This document shows, piece after piece, positions 34,750-44,892 of a stretch of DNA of 64,000 bases; positions within the stretch are counted from its first letter, which is position 1; each line of letters starts with the position of its first letter. The position numbers and the translations under genes are program-made. Source of the stretch: GCA-001735895 sp964651385 (lineage in GTDB: Bacteria; Pseudomonadota; Gammaproteobacteria; GCA-001735895); assembly GCA_964651385.1 (NCBI GenBank), contig CAZYYM010000002.1:23678-87677 (forward strand), in the 5' to 3' direction. The notes below the pieces were generated by a model, which made no database searches, was not told where the DNA came from, and saw only the letters and a program-made list of their open reading frames with translations.

Positions 34750-36354
34750 ATGCTAAAATCTCGCGATTTTAGCGCCAGCGCAGCCCAAACCCGTCAAACA
34801 TACGTGTCTAGCCTGATTAAATCCACGCTTTCGGTCGGTTCGATGACTATGCTTTCCCGCATTCTCGGTCTGGCCCGAGACATCACCATAGCCCGATTTT
34901 TCTCGGCCGGCGATGCAGCTGACGCGTTTTTTGTCGCTTTTAAAATCCCAAATTTCCTGCGACGTCTGTTTGCCGAGGGCGCATTTTCACTCGCATTCGT
35001 GCCGGTACTAACCGAATATCGTAATCAGTTCACACCCGCCGAAACGCGTGAATTGATCAACCGGGTTGCCGGTACCATGGGAATTATTTTGCTATTGCTG
35101 TCTGCTATCGGTGTGTTTGCCTCGCCCTTATTGATCAGTGTATTTGCAGCAGGATTCATTGACCAACCGGAAAAGTTTTCGCTAACGGCGGATATGCTTC
35201 GAATTACTTTTCCCTATATATTACTTATTTCTATGACCGCTATGGCGGGCGGAATTCTCAATACCTGGAAACATTTCCTGGTACCCGCATTCACACCGGT
35301 ATTGCTCAACTTGAGCATGATCGCCTGCGCGCTGTGGTTAAGTCCGCGTCTTGATCTACCGATTACCGCGCTGGCCTGGGGCGTTTTGATCGCTGGTATT
35401 CTGCAATTGTTATTTCAATTGCCGTTCCTCTACCAGAAAGGTCTTCTACCGAGGCCAGCCTGGGGCTGGCGCCACCCAGGCGTCCAGAAAATTATAAAAC
35501 TGATGATTCCCGCCCTGTTTGGCTCATCAGTGGCGCAAATTAATTTACTATTCGATACCTTTATCGCCTCATTTCTGATTTCCGGCAGCGTATCCTGGCT
35601 ATATTATTCAGACCGGCTACTGGAATTCCCGCTCGGTGTTTTCGGCATCGCACTGGCAACCGTGGTATTACCCAATCTCTCCGAAGCCCATTATAAAAAA
35701 GGAGCTACGCATTTCGCGTCAACACTGCATTGGGCGATTCAATTGTCGTTACTCATCGCAATACCCGCTGCAATCGGGCTGTTTCTGCTGGCCCAACCGA
35801 TTCTTGCGACCCTGTTCCAATACGGTGCGTTTGCAGATCACGATTCATTAATGGCAGCCTATAGCCTGATGGCCTACAGCCTGGGCCTTCCCGCGATGGT
35901 CCTGATCAAGATTCTCGCCAACGGATTCTACGCGCGGCAGGACAGCAAAACGCCGGTGCGCATCGGTATTCGCGCGATGTGCCTCAACATGCTGCTCAAC
36001 ATCATCCTGGTATTATGGATGATCAACACAGATTTCATGGCCCCGCATGTCGGTCTCGCACTGGCAACCACTGGCTCGGCTTATTTCAATGCCGTTATGC
36101 TGGCATGGACGTTACACAAAGAAGCCATTCTAGAAATTTCAGGCTCGTTTAATCACATGTTGTTGAAAATACTCATCGCCTGCTGCGCCATGTCGGCAGT
36201 CATTATACTGTTGTTACCCGATAGCAATGTCTGGACGGACTGGCGCTGGTATACCCGTACTCTCGAACTCGGCCGCTTAATCCTGCCGGCCTTGTTGTGT
36301 TACGGTTTAATGCTTTGGATAATGGGTATCCGACGCCAACAGTTCATCACCTGA
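34750..36354 (+). CDS. murJ: Lipid II flippase MurJ
   Basis: MurJ moves lipid II across the inner membrane in peptidoglycan synthesis. The 534-residue protein has about 14 membrane helices. Signature parts are LSRILGLARDITIARFFSAG, DAFFVAFKIPNFLRRLFAEGAFS (as separate blocks near residues 55-80) and FPLGVFGIALATVVLPNLS near 297. It opens the conserved murJ-ribF-ileS-lspA-fkpB-ispH cluster. The neighbouring rpsT is separated from it by the RHH operon. Confidence 0.97.
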   Translation: MLKSRDFSASAAQTRQTYVSSLIKSTLSVGSMTMLSRILGLARDITIARFFSAGDAADAFFVAFKIPNFLRRLFAEGAFSLAFVPVLTEYRNQFTPAETRELINRVAGTMGIILLLLSAIGVFASPLLISVFAAGFIDQPEKFSLTADMLRITFPYILLISMTAMAGGILNTWKHFLVPAFTPVLLNLSMIACALWLSPRLDLPITALAWGVLIAGILQLLFQLPFLYQKGLLPRPAWGWRHPGVQKIIKLMIPALFGSSVAQINLLFDTFIASFLISGSVSWLYYSDRLLEFPLGVFGIALATVVLPNLSEAHYKKGATHFASTLHWAIQLSLLIAIPAAIGLFLLAQPILATLFQYGAFADHDSLMAAYSLMAYSLGLPAMVLIKILANGFYARQDSKTPVRIGIRAMCLNMLLNIILVLWMINTDFMAPHVGLALATTGSAYFNAVMLAWTLHKEAILEISGSFNHMLLKILIACCAMSAVIILLLPDSNVWTDWRWYTRTLELGRLILPALLCYGLMLWIMGIRRQQFIT

Positions 36355-36368
36355 TTTTACTGATAATC

Positions 36369-37313
36369 ATGCAACTGATCCGTGGACTACACAACCTGAC
36401 CCGCCAATTACCACCCTGCGCGGTAACTATCGGCAATTTCGATGGTATACACCTGGGGCATCAGCATGTACTGGAACAATTAAAAAATTCCGCCGAACAA
36501 CGCAAACTGCCTGCTGCAGCAATAGTCTTCGAACCACAACCTATCGAGTTCTTTGCGCCAGATATGGCACCTAAACGACTGGCTCGATTTCGCGAAAAAC
36601 TGAACTACCTGAAATCGCAGGATATCGATTTTCTGCTCTGCCTCAAATTCGACAAGAAATTAGCCGAACTCGACGCTAAGGATTTTGTTAAAACCATTCT
36701 GATCGACGGTTTGAATACACACCATCTGGTAATCGGCGATGATTTCCGCTTCGGCAAGAATCGTCTGGGCGACTTCGAATTGCTACGGGAATGTGGCCGG
36801 GAATTCGGTTTCGAGGTCGAAAACAGCGACACGTTGTCAATCGATGGTCACCGCGTCAGTAGCACACGTATTCGTGCCAGCATCCAGAGCGATGATTTTG
36901 CACAGGCCGAACAGTTACTCGGACGGCCTTATTCGCTCTCCGGTAAGGTCTCACATGGCAAAAAACTCGGTCGAGAGCTTGGTTTCCCGACAATTAATAT
37001 CAAAATGGGCGACAAAACCCTGATTGTTAAAGGAATATTTGCGGTCAGGGTGAAAGGTATAGATAATCGTGTGCTAAAGGGCGTTGCCAGTATTGGTACA
37101 CGCCCGACGGTGAATGGCGTCGACACTATTCTTGAAGTATATATCCTCGATTTCGATCAAGACGTGTACGGCTATTGTGTCGATGTGGAATTTTTACACA
37201 AAATTCGGAACGAAGAGAAATTCGATTCGCTGGAGGAGCTCACCAGCCATATCGCAAATGACATCAACCTGGCGAAAACCTATTTTGCAAACCTGTTAGC
37301 AAGCGGAAATTGA
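36369..37313 (+). CDS. ribF: Bifunctional riboflavin kinase/FAD synthetase
   Basis: RibF phosphorylates riboflavin to FMN and adenylates it to FAD. The adenylyltransferase half has GNFDGIHLGHQHVL near residue 20 and STRIRASIQSDDF near 160; the kinase half has HGKKLGRELGFPTINI near 200 and GVASIGTRPTVNG. ATG 36369 gives 314 residues; in-frame codons upstream overlap murJ. Its stop (TGA 37311-37313) abuts the GTG of ileS, so coupling is likely. Confidence 0.96.
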   Translation: MQLIRGLHNLTRQLPPCAVTIGNFDGIHLGHQHVLEQLKNSAEQRKLPAAAIVFEPQPIEFFAPDMAPKRLARFREKLNYLKSQDIDFLLCLKFDKKLAELDAKDFVKTILIDGLNTHHLVIGDDFRFGKNRLGDFELLRECGREFGFEVENSDTLSIDGHRVSSTRIRASIQSDDFAQAEQLLGRPYSLSGKVSHGKKLGRELGFPTINIKMGDKTLIVKGIFAVRVKGIDNRVLKGVASIGTRPTVNGVDTILEVYILDFDQDVYGYCVDVEFLHKIRNEEKFDSLEELTSHIANDINLAKTYFANLLASGN

Positions 37314-40130
37314 GTGACTGATTACAAACATACCTTGAACCTGCCCGATACCAAATTCCCGATGCGCGGCAACCTTGCCAATCGCGAACCCGAACGTCTA
37401 CAAAACTGGCTGGACAACAACCTCTATCAGAAAATTCGCAAGTCTCGTGACGGCAGAAAGCGTTACGTCTTGCATGATGGCCCGCCTTACGCCAACGGAG
37501 ATATTCATATCGGTCACGCAGTTAACAAGATTCTCAAAGACATGATCGTCAAGGCACGTACTTTAAATGGTGAGGATGCGCCTTATGTTCCCGGCTGGGA
37601 CTGTCATGGATTGCCTATTGAACATCAGGTCGAGAAAAATATCGGTAAGGCCGGAGTCAAGGTCGAAGTCGATACTTTTCGTCAGGCCTGTCGGGATTAT
37701 GCGTTAAAACAGATCGATAAGCAGAAGACTGATTTCATTCGACTCGGCGTACTCGGTGACTGGCACCGCCCCTATCTGACCATGAATTACGATACCGAAG
37801 CAAATATCGTTCGATCACTGGGTAAGATTATTGAAAACGGGCATTTGCACAAAGGCGATAAACCGGTGCACTGGTGTACCGACTGTGGCTCGGCACTAGC
37901 CGAGGCCGAAGTTGATTACCGGGACAAGGTATCACCCGCCATTGATGTTAAATTTCCGGTCGTAGACGAACAGTCTTTTATAGAGTTGCTCGATGGGCAC
38001 CCCGGAGAAGGCCCTTTGTCCGTTTTGATCTGGACGACAACGCCCTGGACACTACCGGCCAATCTTGCGGTGTCTCTTAATCCTGATTTTGACTATGTAG
38101 TTGTGCAGGTTGATGGTGAACAGTTATTTCTTGCGGAAGATTTACTCAAGACATCCATGGCACGTTACGGCCTTGAAGATTATAAAATACTCGCGCGCGG
38201 CAAAGGCGAAGCGCTCGAGAGTCAAAAATTACGTCATCCGTTTTATGATCGCGAATCGCTGGTTGTGACTGGCGATCATGTCACCCTGGAAGCAGGCACC
38301 GGCGCGGTACACACGGCTCCCGGTCACGGCCAGGATGATTTCATTATCGGCAAAAAATACGGCCTGGATATTTTCAATCCAGTGGGTGACGACGGTTGCT
38401 TTCTTCCCAATACCGAGTTCTTTGCAAACGAACATGTATTCAAGGCTAACGATCTTGTTATCGAAAAATTAAAAGACAGTAATGCCCTGTTGCATGTGGA
38501 AAAGTTTAACCATAGCTATCCGCATTGCTGGCGTCACAAGACACCGATTATTTTTCGCGCCACACCACAATGGTTTATCAGCATGGAGCAGGCCGGTTTG
38601 CGCGACCTCGCCATGGCCGAAATTAAAAAAGTGCAATGGGTGCCCAGCTGGGGACAGGCACGTATCGAAAGCATGATCGAAAAACGCCCGGACTGGTGTA
38701 TTTCGCGTCAGCGTTTCTGGGGTGTACCGATTCCTTTGTTTGTTAACAAAGAAACCCAGGAAATTCATCCACGAACCGCTGAATTGATCGAAGAAGTAGC
38801 CAGGCACATAGAAAAGGCCGGCATCCAGGCCTGGTTTTCGCTTAAAGCCGAAGATCTGCTCGGCGAAGAAGCGGCAGATTACAACAAGCTGAGTGATACG
38901 CTGGATGTCTGGTTTGATTCGGGTACCACACATTTCAGTGTATTACAGCACGACGAATATGATCGCTTTTCATTTCCCGCGGACATGTACCTCGAAGGAT
39001 CTGATCAACACCGTGGCTGGTTCCATTCGTCCCTGCTGGCCTCCTGCGCCATGCACGGTCAGGCGCCTTATAAACAGGTATTGACCCACGGATTCACCGT
39101 CGATGCAAAAGGCATGAAAATGTCCAAGTCAGTTGGAAACGTGGTGGCACCCAACAAAGTCATGAAGACCCTCGGCGCAGATATATTGCGCCTGTGGGTG
39201 GCATCGACCGATTACTCCGGCGAAATGTCGATTTCCGATGAAATTCTAAAACGCACTGCTGATTCCTATCGCCGAATTCGTAATACACTGCGTTTTTTGC
39301 TAGCTAATACCAACGGATTCGAACCGGATCATCACCTGGTCAACGCCAAACACATGCTGGCGCTGGATAGCTGGATTGTCGCCGAAACACTGACTGTACA
39401 AAACGAGCTGAAAGAACTCTATAACGCCTACCAATTTCATACTGCCATACAGAAAATTCACAACTTCTGCTCAGAGACTCTCGGTGGCTTTTACCTTGAT
39501 GTCATCAAGGACCGTCAGTATACCACACAAGCCGATTCGGTGGCGCGCCGCTCCTGTCAGACGGCCATGTACCATGTAGTAGAAGCGATGACTCGCTGGA
39601 TTGCACCCATCCTGAGCTTTACTGCCGATGAGATCTGGGAAAACCTGCCGGGCGAGCACGAGGCACTGGGTGCTTTTACTGCAGAATGGTACGAAGGCCT
39701 GTCAGCCTACAATAATAGCAATATCGAATCCGGTGTCTGGGATGTGTTAGAGCTGGTACGCGGTGAAGTCACCAAAGCTTTGGAAATTCTCCGTCAGGAA
39801 AGCAGGATTGGGTCCGGGCTCGACGCTGAAGTGACGATTTATGCCGAGCGGAACTTGCTTGATCAGTTATCGGTTATCAGTGAAGAACTGCGTTTCGTAT
39901 TGATTACCTCGGAAGCAAAGCTGCTACAACTTGACGATTCAATAGAAGAAGCCGTTAAGCTCGCCGACGGATCGTCGATTGCAGTTAAAGTATTGCCCAG
40001 CGAGTATGCCAAATGCGTACGCTGCTGGCATCACCGACCAGAAGTTGGCGATGATGATACCCACCCGAAACTCTGCGGGCGCTGTATAGAGAATGTCGAT
40101 GGTCGGGGTGAAAATCGACTCTATGCCTGA
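37314..40130 (+). CDS. ileS: Isoleucyl-tRNA synthetase
   Basis: IleS charges tRNA-Ile. The 938-residue bacterial-type enzyme has HIGH near residues 65-68, the KMSKS loop near 602, the editing domain (TTPWTLPANLAVS onward) and the C-terminal zinc cysteines CVRCWHH and CGRC. It starts with GTG immediately after ribF and its end overlaps lspA by eight bases. Confidence 0.98.
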   Translation: MTDYKHTLNLPDTKFPMRGNLANREPERLQNWLDNNLYQKIRKSRDGRKRYVLHDGPPYANGDIHIGHAVNKILKDMIVKARTLNGEDAPYVPGWDCHGLPIEHQVEKNIGKAGVKVEVDTFRQACRDYALKQIDKQKTDFIRLGVLGDWHRPYLTMNYDTEANIVRSLGKIIENGHLHKGDKPVHWCTDCGSALAEAEVDYRDKVSPAIDVKFPVVDEQSFIELLDGHPGEGPLSVLIWTTTPWTLPANLAVSLNPDFDYVVVQVDGEQLFLAEDLLKTSMARYGLEDYKILARGKGEALESQKLRHPFYDRESLVVTGDHVTLEAGTGAVHTAPGHGQDDFIIGKKYGLDIFNPVGDDGCFLPNTEFFANEHVFKANDLVIEKLKDSNALLHVEKFNHSYPHCWRHKTPIIFRATPQWFISMEQAGLRDLAMAEIKKVQWVPSWGQARIESMIEKRPDWCISRQRFWGVPIPLFVNKETQEIHPRTAELIEEVARHIEKAGIQAWFSLKAEDLLGEEAADYNKLSDTLDVWFDSGTTHFSVLQHDEYDRFSFPADMYLEGSDQHRGWFHSSLLASCAMHGQAPYKQVLTHGFTVDAKGMKMSKSVGNVVAPNKVMKTLGADILRLWVASTDYSGEMSISDEILKRTADSYRRIRNTLRFLLANTNGFEPDHHLVNAKHMLALDSWIVAETLTVQNELKELYNAYQFHTAIQKIHNFCSETLGGFYLDVIKDRQYTTQADSVARRSCQTAMYHVVEAMTRWIAPILSFTADEIWENLPGEHEALGAFTAEWYEGLSAYNNSNIESGVWDVLELVRGEVTKALEILRQESRIGSGLDAEVTIYAERNLLDQLSVISEELRFVLITSEAKLLQLDDSIEEAVKLADGSSIAVKVLPSEYAKCVRCWHHRPEVGDDDTHPKLCGRCIENVDGRGENRLYA

Positions 40131-40614
40131 TTCGCACCTCAAGCGATTATGGATTAGCCTGCTGATCGTCGGTCTCGACCAGATCGCCAAGTTAATTGCG
40201 GAAAATCAGTTGCCGCTGCACCAGCCGGTCAATGTTTTTCCCTATTTCGACTGGTATCTAACTTATAACTCGGGTGCTGCGTTCAGTTTTCTGGCCGAAG
40301 CAGGGGGGTGGCAACGCTGGTTTTTTGCAATTACCTCGATAGTCATCAGTGCCGTCATCGTTATCTGGATTAGAAAACTCGAAAAAGGCGACCACATTAC
40401 CGCAATTTCGCTTTGTTTGATTCTCGGCGGCGCCATCGGAAATTTAATCGACCGTATCTACCTCGGTCATGTCATAGACTATATACAGGTGTGGCTGGGA
40501 ACATATCCCTGGCCGGCATTTAATATTGCTGACGCTGCAATCAGTATCGGTGCCGCCATTTTGATAGTCAGTAGTTTTATCGGTTCCCGGAACACGGCCA
40601 CCAGCGAGCGCTAA
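40123..40614 (+). CDS. lspA: Lipoprotein signal peptidase
   Basis: LspA removes the signal peptide of prolipoproteins in the inner membrane. It is 163 residues with four membrane helices. The catalytic aspartates lie in GNLIDRIYLGHVIDYI near residue 108 and FNIADAAISIG near 130; YNSGAAFSFL is also typical. ATG 40123 overlaps the ileS stop; an ATG at 40093 is in frame but not needed. Confidence 0.97.
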   Translation: MPDSHLKRLWISLLIVGLDQIAKLIAENQLPLHQPVNVFPYFDWYLTYNSGAAFSFLAEAGGWQRWFFAITSIVISAVIVIWIRKLEKGDHITAISLCLILGGAIGNLIDRIYLGHVIDYIQVWLGTYPWPAFNIADAAISIGAAILIVSSFIGSRNTATSER

Positions 40615-40617
40615 AAC

Positions 40618-41070
40618 GTGAGTAAAATAAACCGCAGCAGCCTGGTCACCCTGCACTATCGCCTCGGTTTAACCGACGATATCGTGTTCGAGGACAGTTT
40701 CGACGAGGATCCTATAACTGTTCAACTCGGAAATGGTGAAATGGCCGAAGGTCTGGAACTTGCGTTACTAGGCCTGCGTCAGGGAGACGAACAAACCATC
40801 GATATTGGCCCCGATTTAGCTTTTGGTCATATCGATGAAACCATGTTTCATGCCTTGCCCCGTAGCGAGTTCGATCCCGGCCTTGAATTGCAGGAAGGCC
40901 TGATCATTGAGTTTTCTACACCGGACGGAAATAACCTGCCGGGTACCATCATCACTTTTGACGAAAACGAAGTCAGATTCGACTTAAACCACCCGCTCGC
41001 CGGTCAGACGGTCCGTTACAGTGTTAAAATACTCGAGGTTATCAATAAAGAGCCTCCGGTACTAAACTGA
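40618..41070 (+). CDS. fkpB: FKBP-type peptidyl-prolyl isomerase, SlpA-like
   Basis: A 150-residue cytoplasmic prolyl isomerase of the SlyD/SlpA group. It contains VTLHYRLGLTDDIVFEDSF, GNGEMAEGLELALLGLRQGDE and HPLAGQTVRYSVKILEV, lacks a metal-binding His-rich tail, and is therefore SlpA-like. It sits between lspA and ispH as in E. coli. The GTG start lies three bases after the lspA stop, and its stop overlaps ispH. Confidence 0.94.
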   Translation: MSKINRSSLVTLHYRLGLTDDIVFEDSFDEDPITVQLGNGEMAEGLELALLGLRQGDEQTIDIGPDLAFGHIDETMFHALPRSEFDPGLELQEGLIIEFSTPDGNNLPGTIITFDENEVRFDLNHPLAGQTVRYSVKILEVINKEPPVLN

Positions 41071-41999
41071 TGGAAGTGTTACTCGCGAATCCGCGTGGTT
41101 TTTGTGCTGGTGTGGAGCGCGCCATTGAGATCGTCGAGCGGGCCATCGAATTATTCGGCGCACCAATTTATGTTCGACATGAGGTCGTGCATAACCGGTT
41201 CGTGGTCAACGATTTAAAACACAAAGGTGCCATTTTCGTCGACGAACTCGATCAAGTGCCCGATGGATGCCATGTCATCTTTAGCGCACACGGAGTCTCC
41301 AAAGCCGTACAAAAAGAAGCCAAACGCCGCGGATTAAGCATCTTCGACGCTACCTGCCCGCTGGTCACAAAAGTGCATATGGAGGTCACACGATACAGCC
41401 GCAAAGGTATCGAAACCATACTCATCGGCCACAGAGGTCACCCGGAGGTTGAGGGCACCATGGGGCAATACGATCAATCCCAGGGTGGTGATATTTACCT
41501 GGTTGAATCTACGGATGACGTACGAAACCTGAGCGTAAAAAACCCGGAAGAACTTCGCTATGTAACCCAGACTACGCTCTCCAAGGACGATACTGCTATC
41601 GTCATCGACAGTTTATACGACGCCTTTCCAGAAATTCAGGGACCAAAAAAAGAAGATATCTGTTATGCCACTCAAAACCGACAGGATGCCGTTAAACAAC
41701 TCGCAGAACAGTGTGATTTGATACTGGTGGTAGGTTCAAAAAACAGTTCCAATTCAAACCGTCTTCGTGAAATTGCCGAGAATAAACAAATTGCGGGCCA
41801 TTTAATCGATTGTGCCGACGATATCAAAGTCGAGTGGCTCGTCAACAAAACCCGAGTCGGATTGACGGCCGGGGCTTCGGCACCTGAGCTACTGGTGCAA
41901 CAAGTAATCGAATTCCTGAAAAAAAATGGCGCTGGCGATGTATCGTCTATGGGCTTCAGCGAAGACGTGATTTTTCCTTTGCCTAAATCATTGCGTTAG
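41070..41999 (+). CDS. ispH: 4-Hydroxy-3-methylbut-2-enyl diphosphate reductase
   Basis: IspH is the last enzyme of the MEP isoprenoid pathway and carries an iron-sulfur cluster. The three cluster cysteines are in GFCAGVERA near residue 12, FDATCPLV near 97 and DICYATQNRQ near 195; GSKNSSNSNRL and the HxxH-type substrate residues are also present. The 309-residue length is typical. It ends the murJ-ispH cluster and overlaps the convergent histidine kinase gene by four bases. Confidence 0.97.
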   Translation: MEVLLANPRGFCAGVERAIEIVERAIELFGAPIYVRHEVVHNRFVVNDLKHKGAIFVDELDQVPDGCHVIFSAHGVSKAVQKEAKRRGLSIFDATCPLVTKVHMEVTRYSRKGIETILIGHRGHPEVEGTMGQYDQSQGGDIYLVESTDDVRNLSVKNPEELRYVTQTTLSKDDTAIVIDSLYDAFPEIQGPKKEDICYATQNRQDAVKQLAEQCDLILVVGSKNSSNSNRLREIAENKQIAGHLIDCADDIKVEWLVNKTRVGLTAGASAPELLVQQVIEFLKKNGAGDVSSMGFSEDVIFPLPKSLR

Positions 42000-44050
42000 T
42001 TCTGAGCTGAAACGGGAAAACTAATCTGAAACTCAACACCGATCTGCCGATTCAATACGTCAATCTTACCCTCCATGGCTGATACTAACTGCTGCACCAG
42101 TGCCAGTCCAATCCCGGTGCCTACCGTCTCCCGGGTTAATTCACTTTCACTTCGATAAAACAATTTGAATATTTTTTTCATCTGATCTTTGGCAATGCCT
42201 GGTCCATAGTCACGGACTGAAAATAGAACCCGACCCTGTTGCCGCTGACAACTTACATTGACAATCTTTTGATCAGCGCAGGATGAAAACTTGATCGCGT
42301 TATCAACCAGATTAATCATAATTTGCGTAAACCAGTCACCGTCAATATTGATTATTGATTGTTGGCAATCGTTTGTGCAGGCCAACCTCAGTACAAAACC
42401 TGCCTGCTCAAGTTGCGATTCGAGTCGCGGGATTAGATCATTAAGTTGAAAACCCACTTTGGTTTCGGACAAATCTGCCTTTTCATCGCGACGAGTCATA
42501 CGCGCGAGTTGCAACACATTGTTAATCAATCGTGATAAACGCTCGCTTTCGAAGAATATATAATCGTAGTAAGAATGTTTCCGCGTTTCATCAGCCCAGC
42601 CTTCTCTCAGCATTTCGCCATACATACGAATTGAAGTTAGTGGCGTTTTCAATTCGTGACTGACCGCAGAAACAAAATCCTGTTGTTGTTGCGCGAGGCT
42701 AATTTGCCTGGCACCGAGTCGGAAAAGCATGAAGGTGCCGCCGATTAACACCAGCGCGAGTAAAAACGTACTCCATAATATGATCTGATTACCAGCACCA
42801 ACCGGTAAAATTGCCAGACTGAATATCAGCTCCAGATCGCTAAATGGAGCGATCAGTCTAGTTTGGTATAGTAGTTCGGAGCCCTTCAAGCCAGCGCGAG
42901 AATAATCACTGGAGTTTCGCCCACCGAATAATCGAACAACATTGCCCTGGTGTGATAAAATTAAATCACTCACCGAGGATAACACCGACTCACGGAAGGC
43001 ATCGGCGACGAAACTATCGAGAAATTCTTCCTGATCAATTAATAATCCCTGCACATAACGCTCACCGTCATTCCAGACACGCCTGAATAATACCAAGTGG
43101 CCACTGTCGAGAAGACTAAACTCAAGTGGCTCGACTTCGTTTTCAAAAGTTCGTATCGGTTTTATCTGCTGCTGAGACAACAATCCGCCGATATCGATTG
43201 GTGCAGGAAAATTTTTTTTAGGCGGCGCTATCGCCGAATATTCAGATAGAACGCTTTTTTCCAACCGCGATATTATGTCTGCCCGCTTTTGTTTGGTTTC
43301 GCTCTGCTGCATTCCTTTCAACTGCGCTGCTACCTCGTAGCGATCACCCAGTTCCAGATCGGCTACCCGGTCACTGGCCTTTTCTGACCTGGTTCTTTCG
43401 CGACCAATTTTGGCTGGGCTATTTAAACTGTCAAAAAAAGACAAGCCTGAAACTTCTTCGGCCTCATAGGCGGGTTTATCATCGAGGGCTTCGGGTACAG
43501 TTTCTGCAAACGCGGTGGAAACCTGTACTTCTGGCGCGGCGACGAGGTCTTCCCTAACCTGGTCCTCTTCGATCAATTTATTTTGTTCCTTCACCAATCT
43601 GTTTTGGCCGAGAATACGGCGTAGCTTATTTTTCTGATCAAGCCGTTTTCGTAATTCATCGGCATCAATGCCGTAATTCCCGGCATTCGCTCGAGGCAAT
43701 GACGGGGTCTGCAATTGACCTGCTGCATCGACCTGAAAATAACCCAGCAAACCGGCAATACCTGACTCTGACGGATTGCGTGCCAGCGGTGATCGTTGCG
43801 GAATAGCTGCCTGCTGGTCGCCGGAAATATTGAAAAAACTGTATTCGGTAATAGCTCGACTTTCCTCGCGCTTGATTAATGCGTCGAAACGCGCGTCAAT
43901 TCGCAGACTCAACTCTCGCGCCAGCTGCTGATGCTGATGAAAGGTTTCCCAATTCAATTGACGGTATGCCTGGTAGACCAGTATCGATGTCGGTAGAGCC
44001 AGCGCGATAAAAAAAAACAGTAGTAGTATTTTTAGCTTTCGAATCGTCAC
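41996..44050 (-). CDS. Sensor histidine kinase with long periplasmic region
   Basis: A 684-residue membrane kinase. TM1 spans about 6-26; a very long periplasmic part (about 27-425) follows, with a charged, probably disordered or coiled-coil section at about 130-260 that is rich in Glu, Lys and Arg; TM2 is near 425-447. The HisKA box VSAVSHELKTPLTSIRMYGEM lies near 465 and the ATPase has NLVDNAIKFS, DYGPGIA and GTGIGLALVQQ. It overlaps the response-regulator gene by four bases. The long acidic/charged linker is unusual for kinases of this type. Confidence 0.92.
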   Translation of the reverse strand: MTIRKLKILLLFFFIALALPTSILVYQAYRQLNWETFHQHQQLARELSLRIDARFDALIKREESRAITEYSFFNISGDQQAAIPQRSPLARNPSESGIAGLLGYFQVDAAGQLQTPSLPRANAGNYGIDADELRKRLDQKNKLRRILGQNRLVKEQNKLIEEDQVREDLVAAPEVQVSTAFAETVPEALDDKPAYEAEEVSGLSFFDSLNSPAKIGRERTRSEKASDRVADLELGDRYEVAAQLKGMQQSETKQKRADIISRLEKSVLSEYSAIAPPKKNFPAPIDIGGLLSQQQIKPIRTFENEVEPLEFSLLDSGHLVLFRRVWNDGERYVQGLLIDQEEFLDSFVADAFRESVLSSVSDLILSHQGNVVRLFGGRNSSDYSRAGLKGSELLYQTRLIAPFSDLELIFSLAILPVGAGNQIILWSTFLLALVLIGGTFMLFRLGARQISLAQQQQDFVSAVSHELKTPLTSIRMYGEMLREGWADETRKHSYYDYIFFESERLSRLINNVLQLARMTRRDEKADLSETKVGFQLNDLIPRLESQLEQAGFVLRLACTNDCQQSIINIDGDWFTQIMINLVDNAIKFSSCADQKIVNVSCQRQQGRVLFSVRDYGPGIAKDQMKKIFKLFYRSESELTRETVGTGIGLALVQQLVSAMEGKIDVLNRQIGVEFQISFPVSAQN

Positions 44051-44748
44051 GTGCCCGCAACCATCAAACGGTAGCCTGCACCACGAACCGTAACGATCGA
44101 CTGCGGGTTCGACTGGTCTTCTTCTATCTTTCGGCGCAGCTTGGCAATATGAATATCGACTGTCCTCGTTTCTATATCCATGCCGCTGGAATAGCCCCAG
44201 ACCTTTACCAGAAGCTCTTCACGGGAAACAGGCCTGCCAGCCTGGCGATTGAGGTACTGCAACACGTCCATTTCGCGACGGGTGAATACGATATTGGAAT
44301 CTACCAGGCTTAAGTTTTCGGTATCGATGGCGCCCCCGCTTTTAAGATGAATTTCGCGTTGCTGTTGCTCTCCGATGCCGCTACGACGCAGCACAGCCTG
44401 AACTCGCAATACCAGTTGCGTCACCGAGAACGGCTTGGCGACGTAATCGTCGGCACCTAGCGTTAATCCCCGCACAATATCTTCATCGCTGGTCTTGGCG
44501 GTTAACATTATCACCGGCTGCTGTCGGTCGCGTTGACGAATTTGATTACAGATATCGAACCCGTTAACACCCGGTAACATCACATCAAGCAGGATCAGAT
44601 CATATAAACCGCTCAACGCTTTGCGTAAGCCTTCCTCACCATGCAAGGCGGAATCGACATCGAAGCCATGAAAGACAAAAACGTCGATTAACCCGATTCG
44701 GATAGCAGCTTCATCTTCGACGATAAGAATGCGATTTTTTTCAACCAT
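44047..44748 (-). CDS. OmpR-family response regulator
   Basis: A 233-residue two-domain regulator: receiver with acidic pocket (VEDEAAI) and phospho-aspartate in LILLDVMLPGVNG near residue 55, the conserved lysine in DDYVAKPFS, and a winged-helix output domain ending VRGAGYRLMV. It partners with the downstream kinase (ATGA overlap). The divergent PspA-like/VWA operon starts 144 bases away, preceded by direct repeats that fit OmpR/PhoB-type binding. Confidence 0.95.
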   Translation of the reverse strand: MVEKNRILIVEDEAAIRIGLIDVFVFHGFDVDSALHGEEGLRKALSGLYDLILLDVMLPGVNGFDICNQIRQRDRQQPVIMLTAKTSDEDIVRGLTLGADDYVAKPFSVTQLVLRVQAVLRRSGIGEQQQREIHLKSGGAIDTENLSLVDSNIVFTRREMDVLQYLNRQAGRPVSREELLVKVWGYSSGMDIETRTVDIHIAKLRRKIEEDQSNPQSIVTVRGAGYRLMVAGT

Positions 44749-44780
44749 TACTAAATCCTAACATTCCTGGCCCATCCCAA

Positions 44781-44811
44781 TGTAAATTTTTTGTAAACCA
44801 AAAGATATAAT
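44781..44811 (+). promoter_or_regulatory. PhoB-like direct repeats and promoter of the PspA-VWA operon
   Basis: Two TGTAAA copies at 44781-44786 and 44792-44797 are spaced 11 bases apart and end eight bases before a consensus TATAAT (44806-44811). This is the geometry of PhoB/OmpR-family activated promoters, and no good -35 box is present. The likely binder is the adjacent response regulator. Confidence 0.6.
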
Positions 44812-44892
44812 ATTTACCAAACCCTGCCTACCACAGCACCGCATATACAACCAGAATAGCCTCGTGTTTAATCAACTACAGAGGTGTACCCC

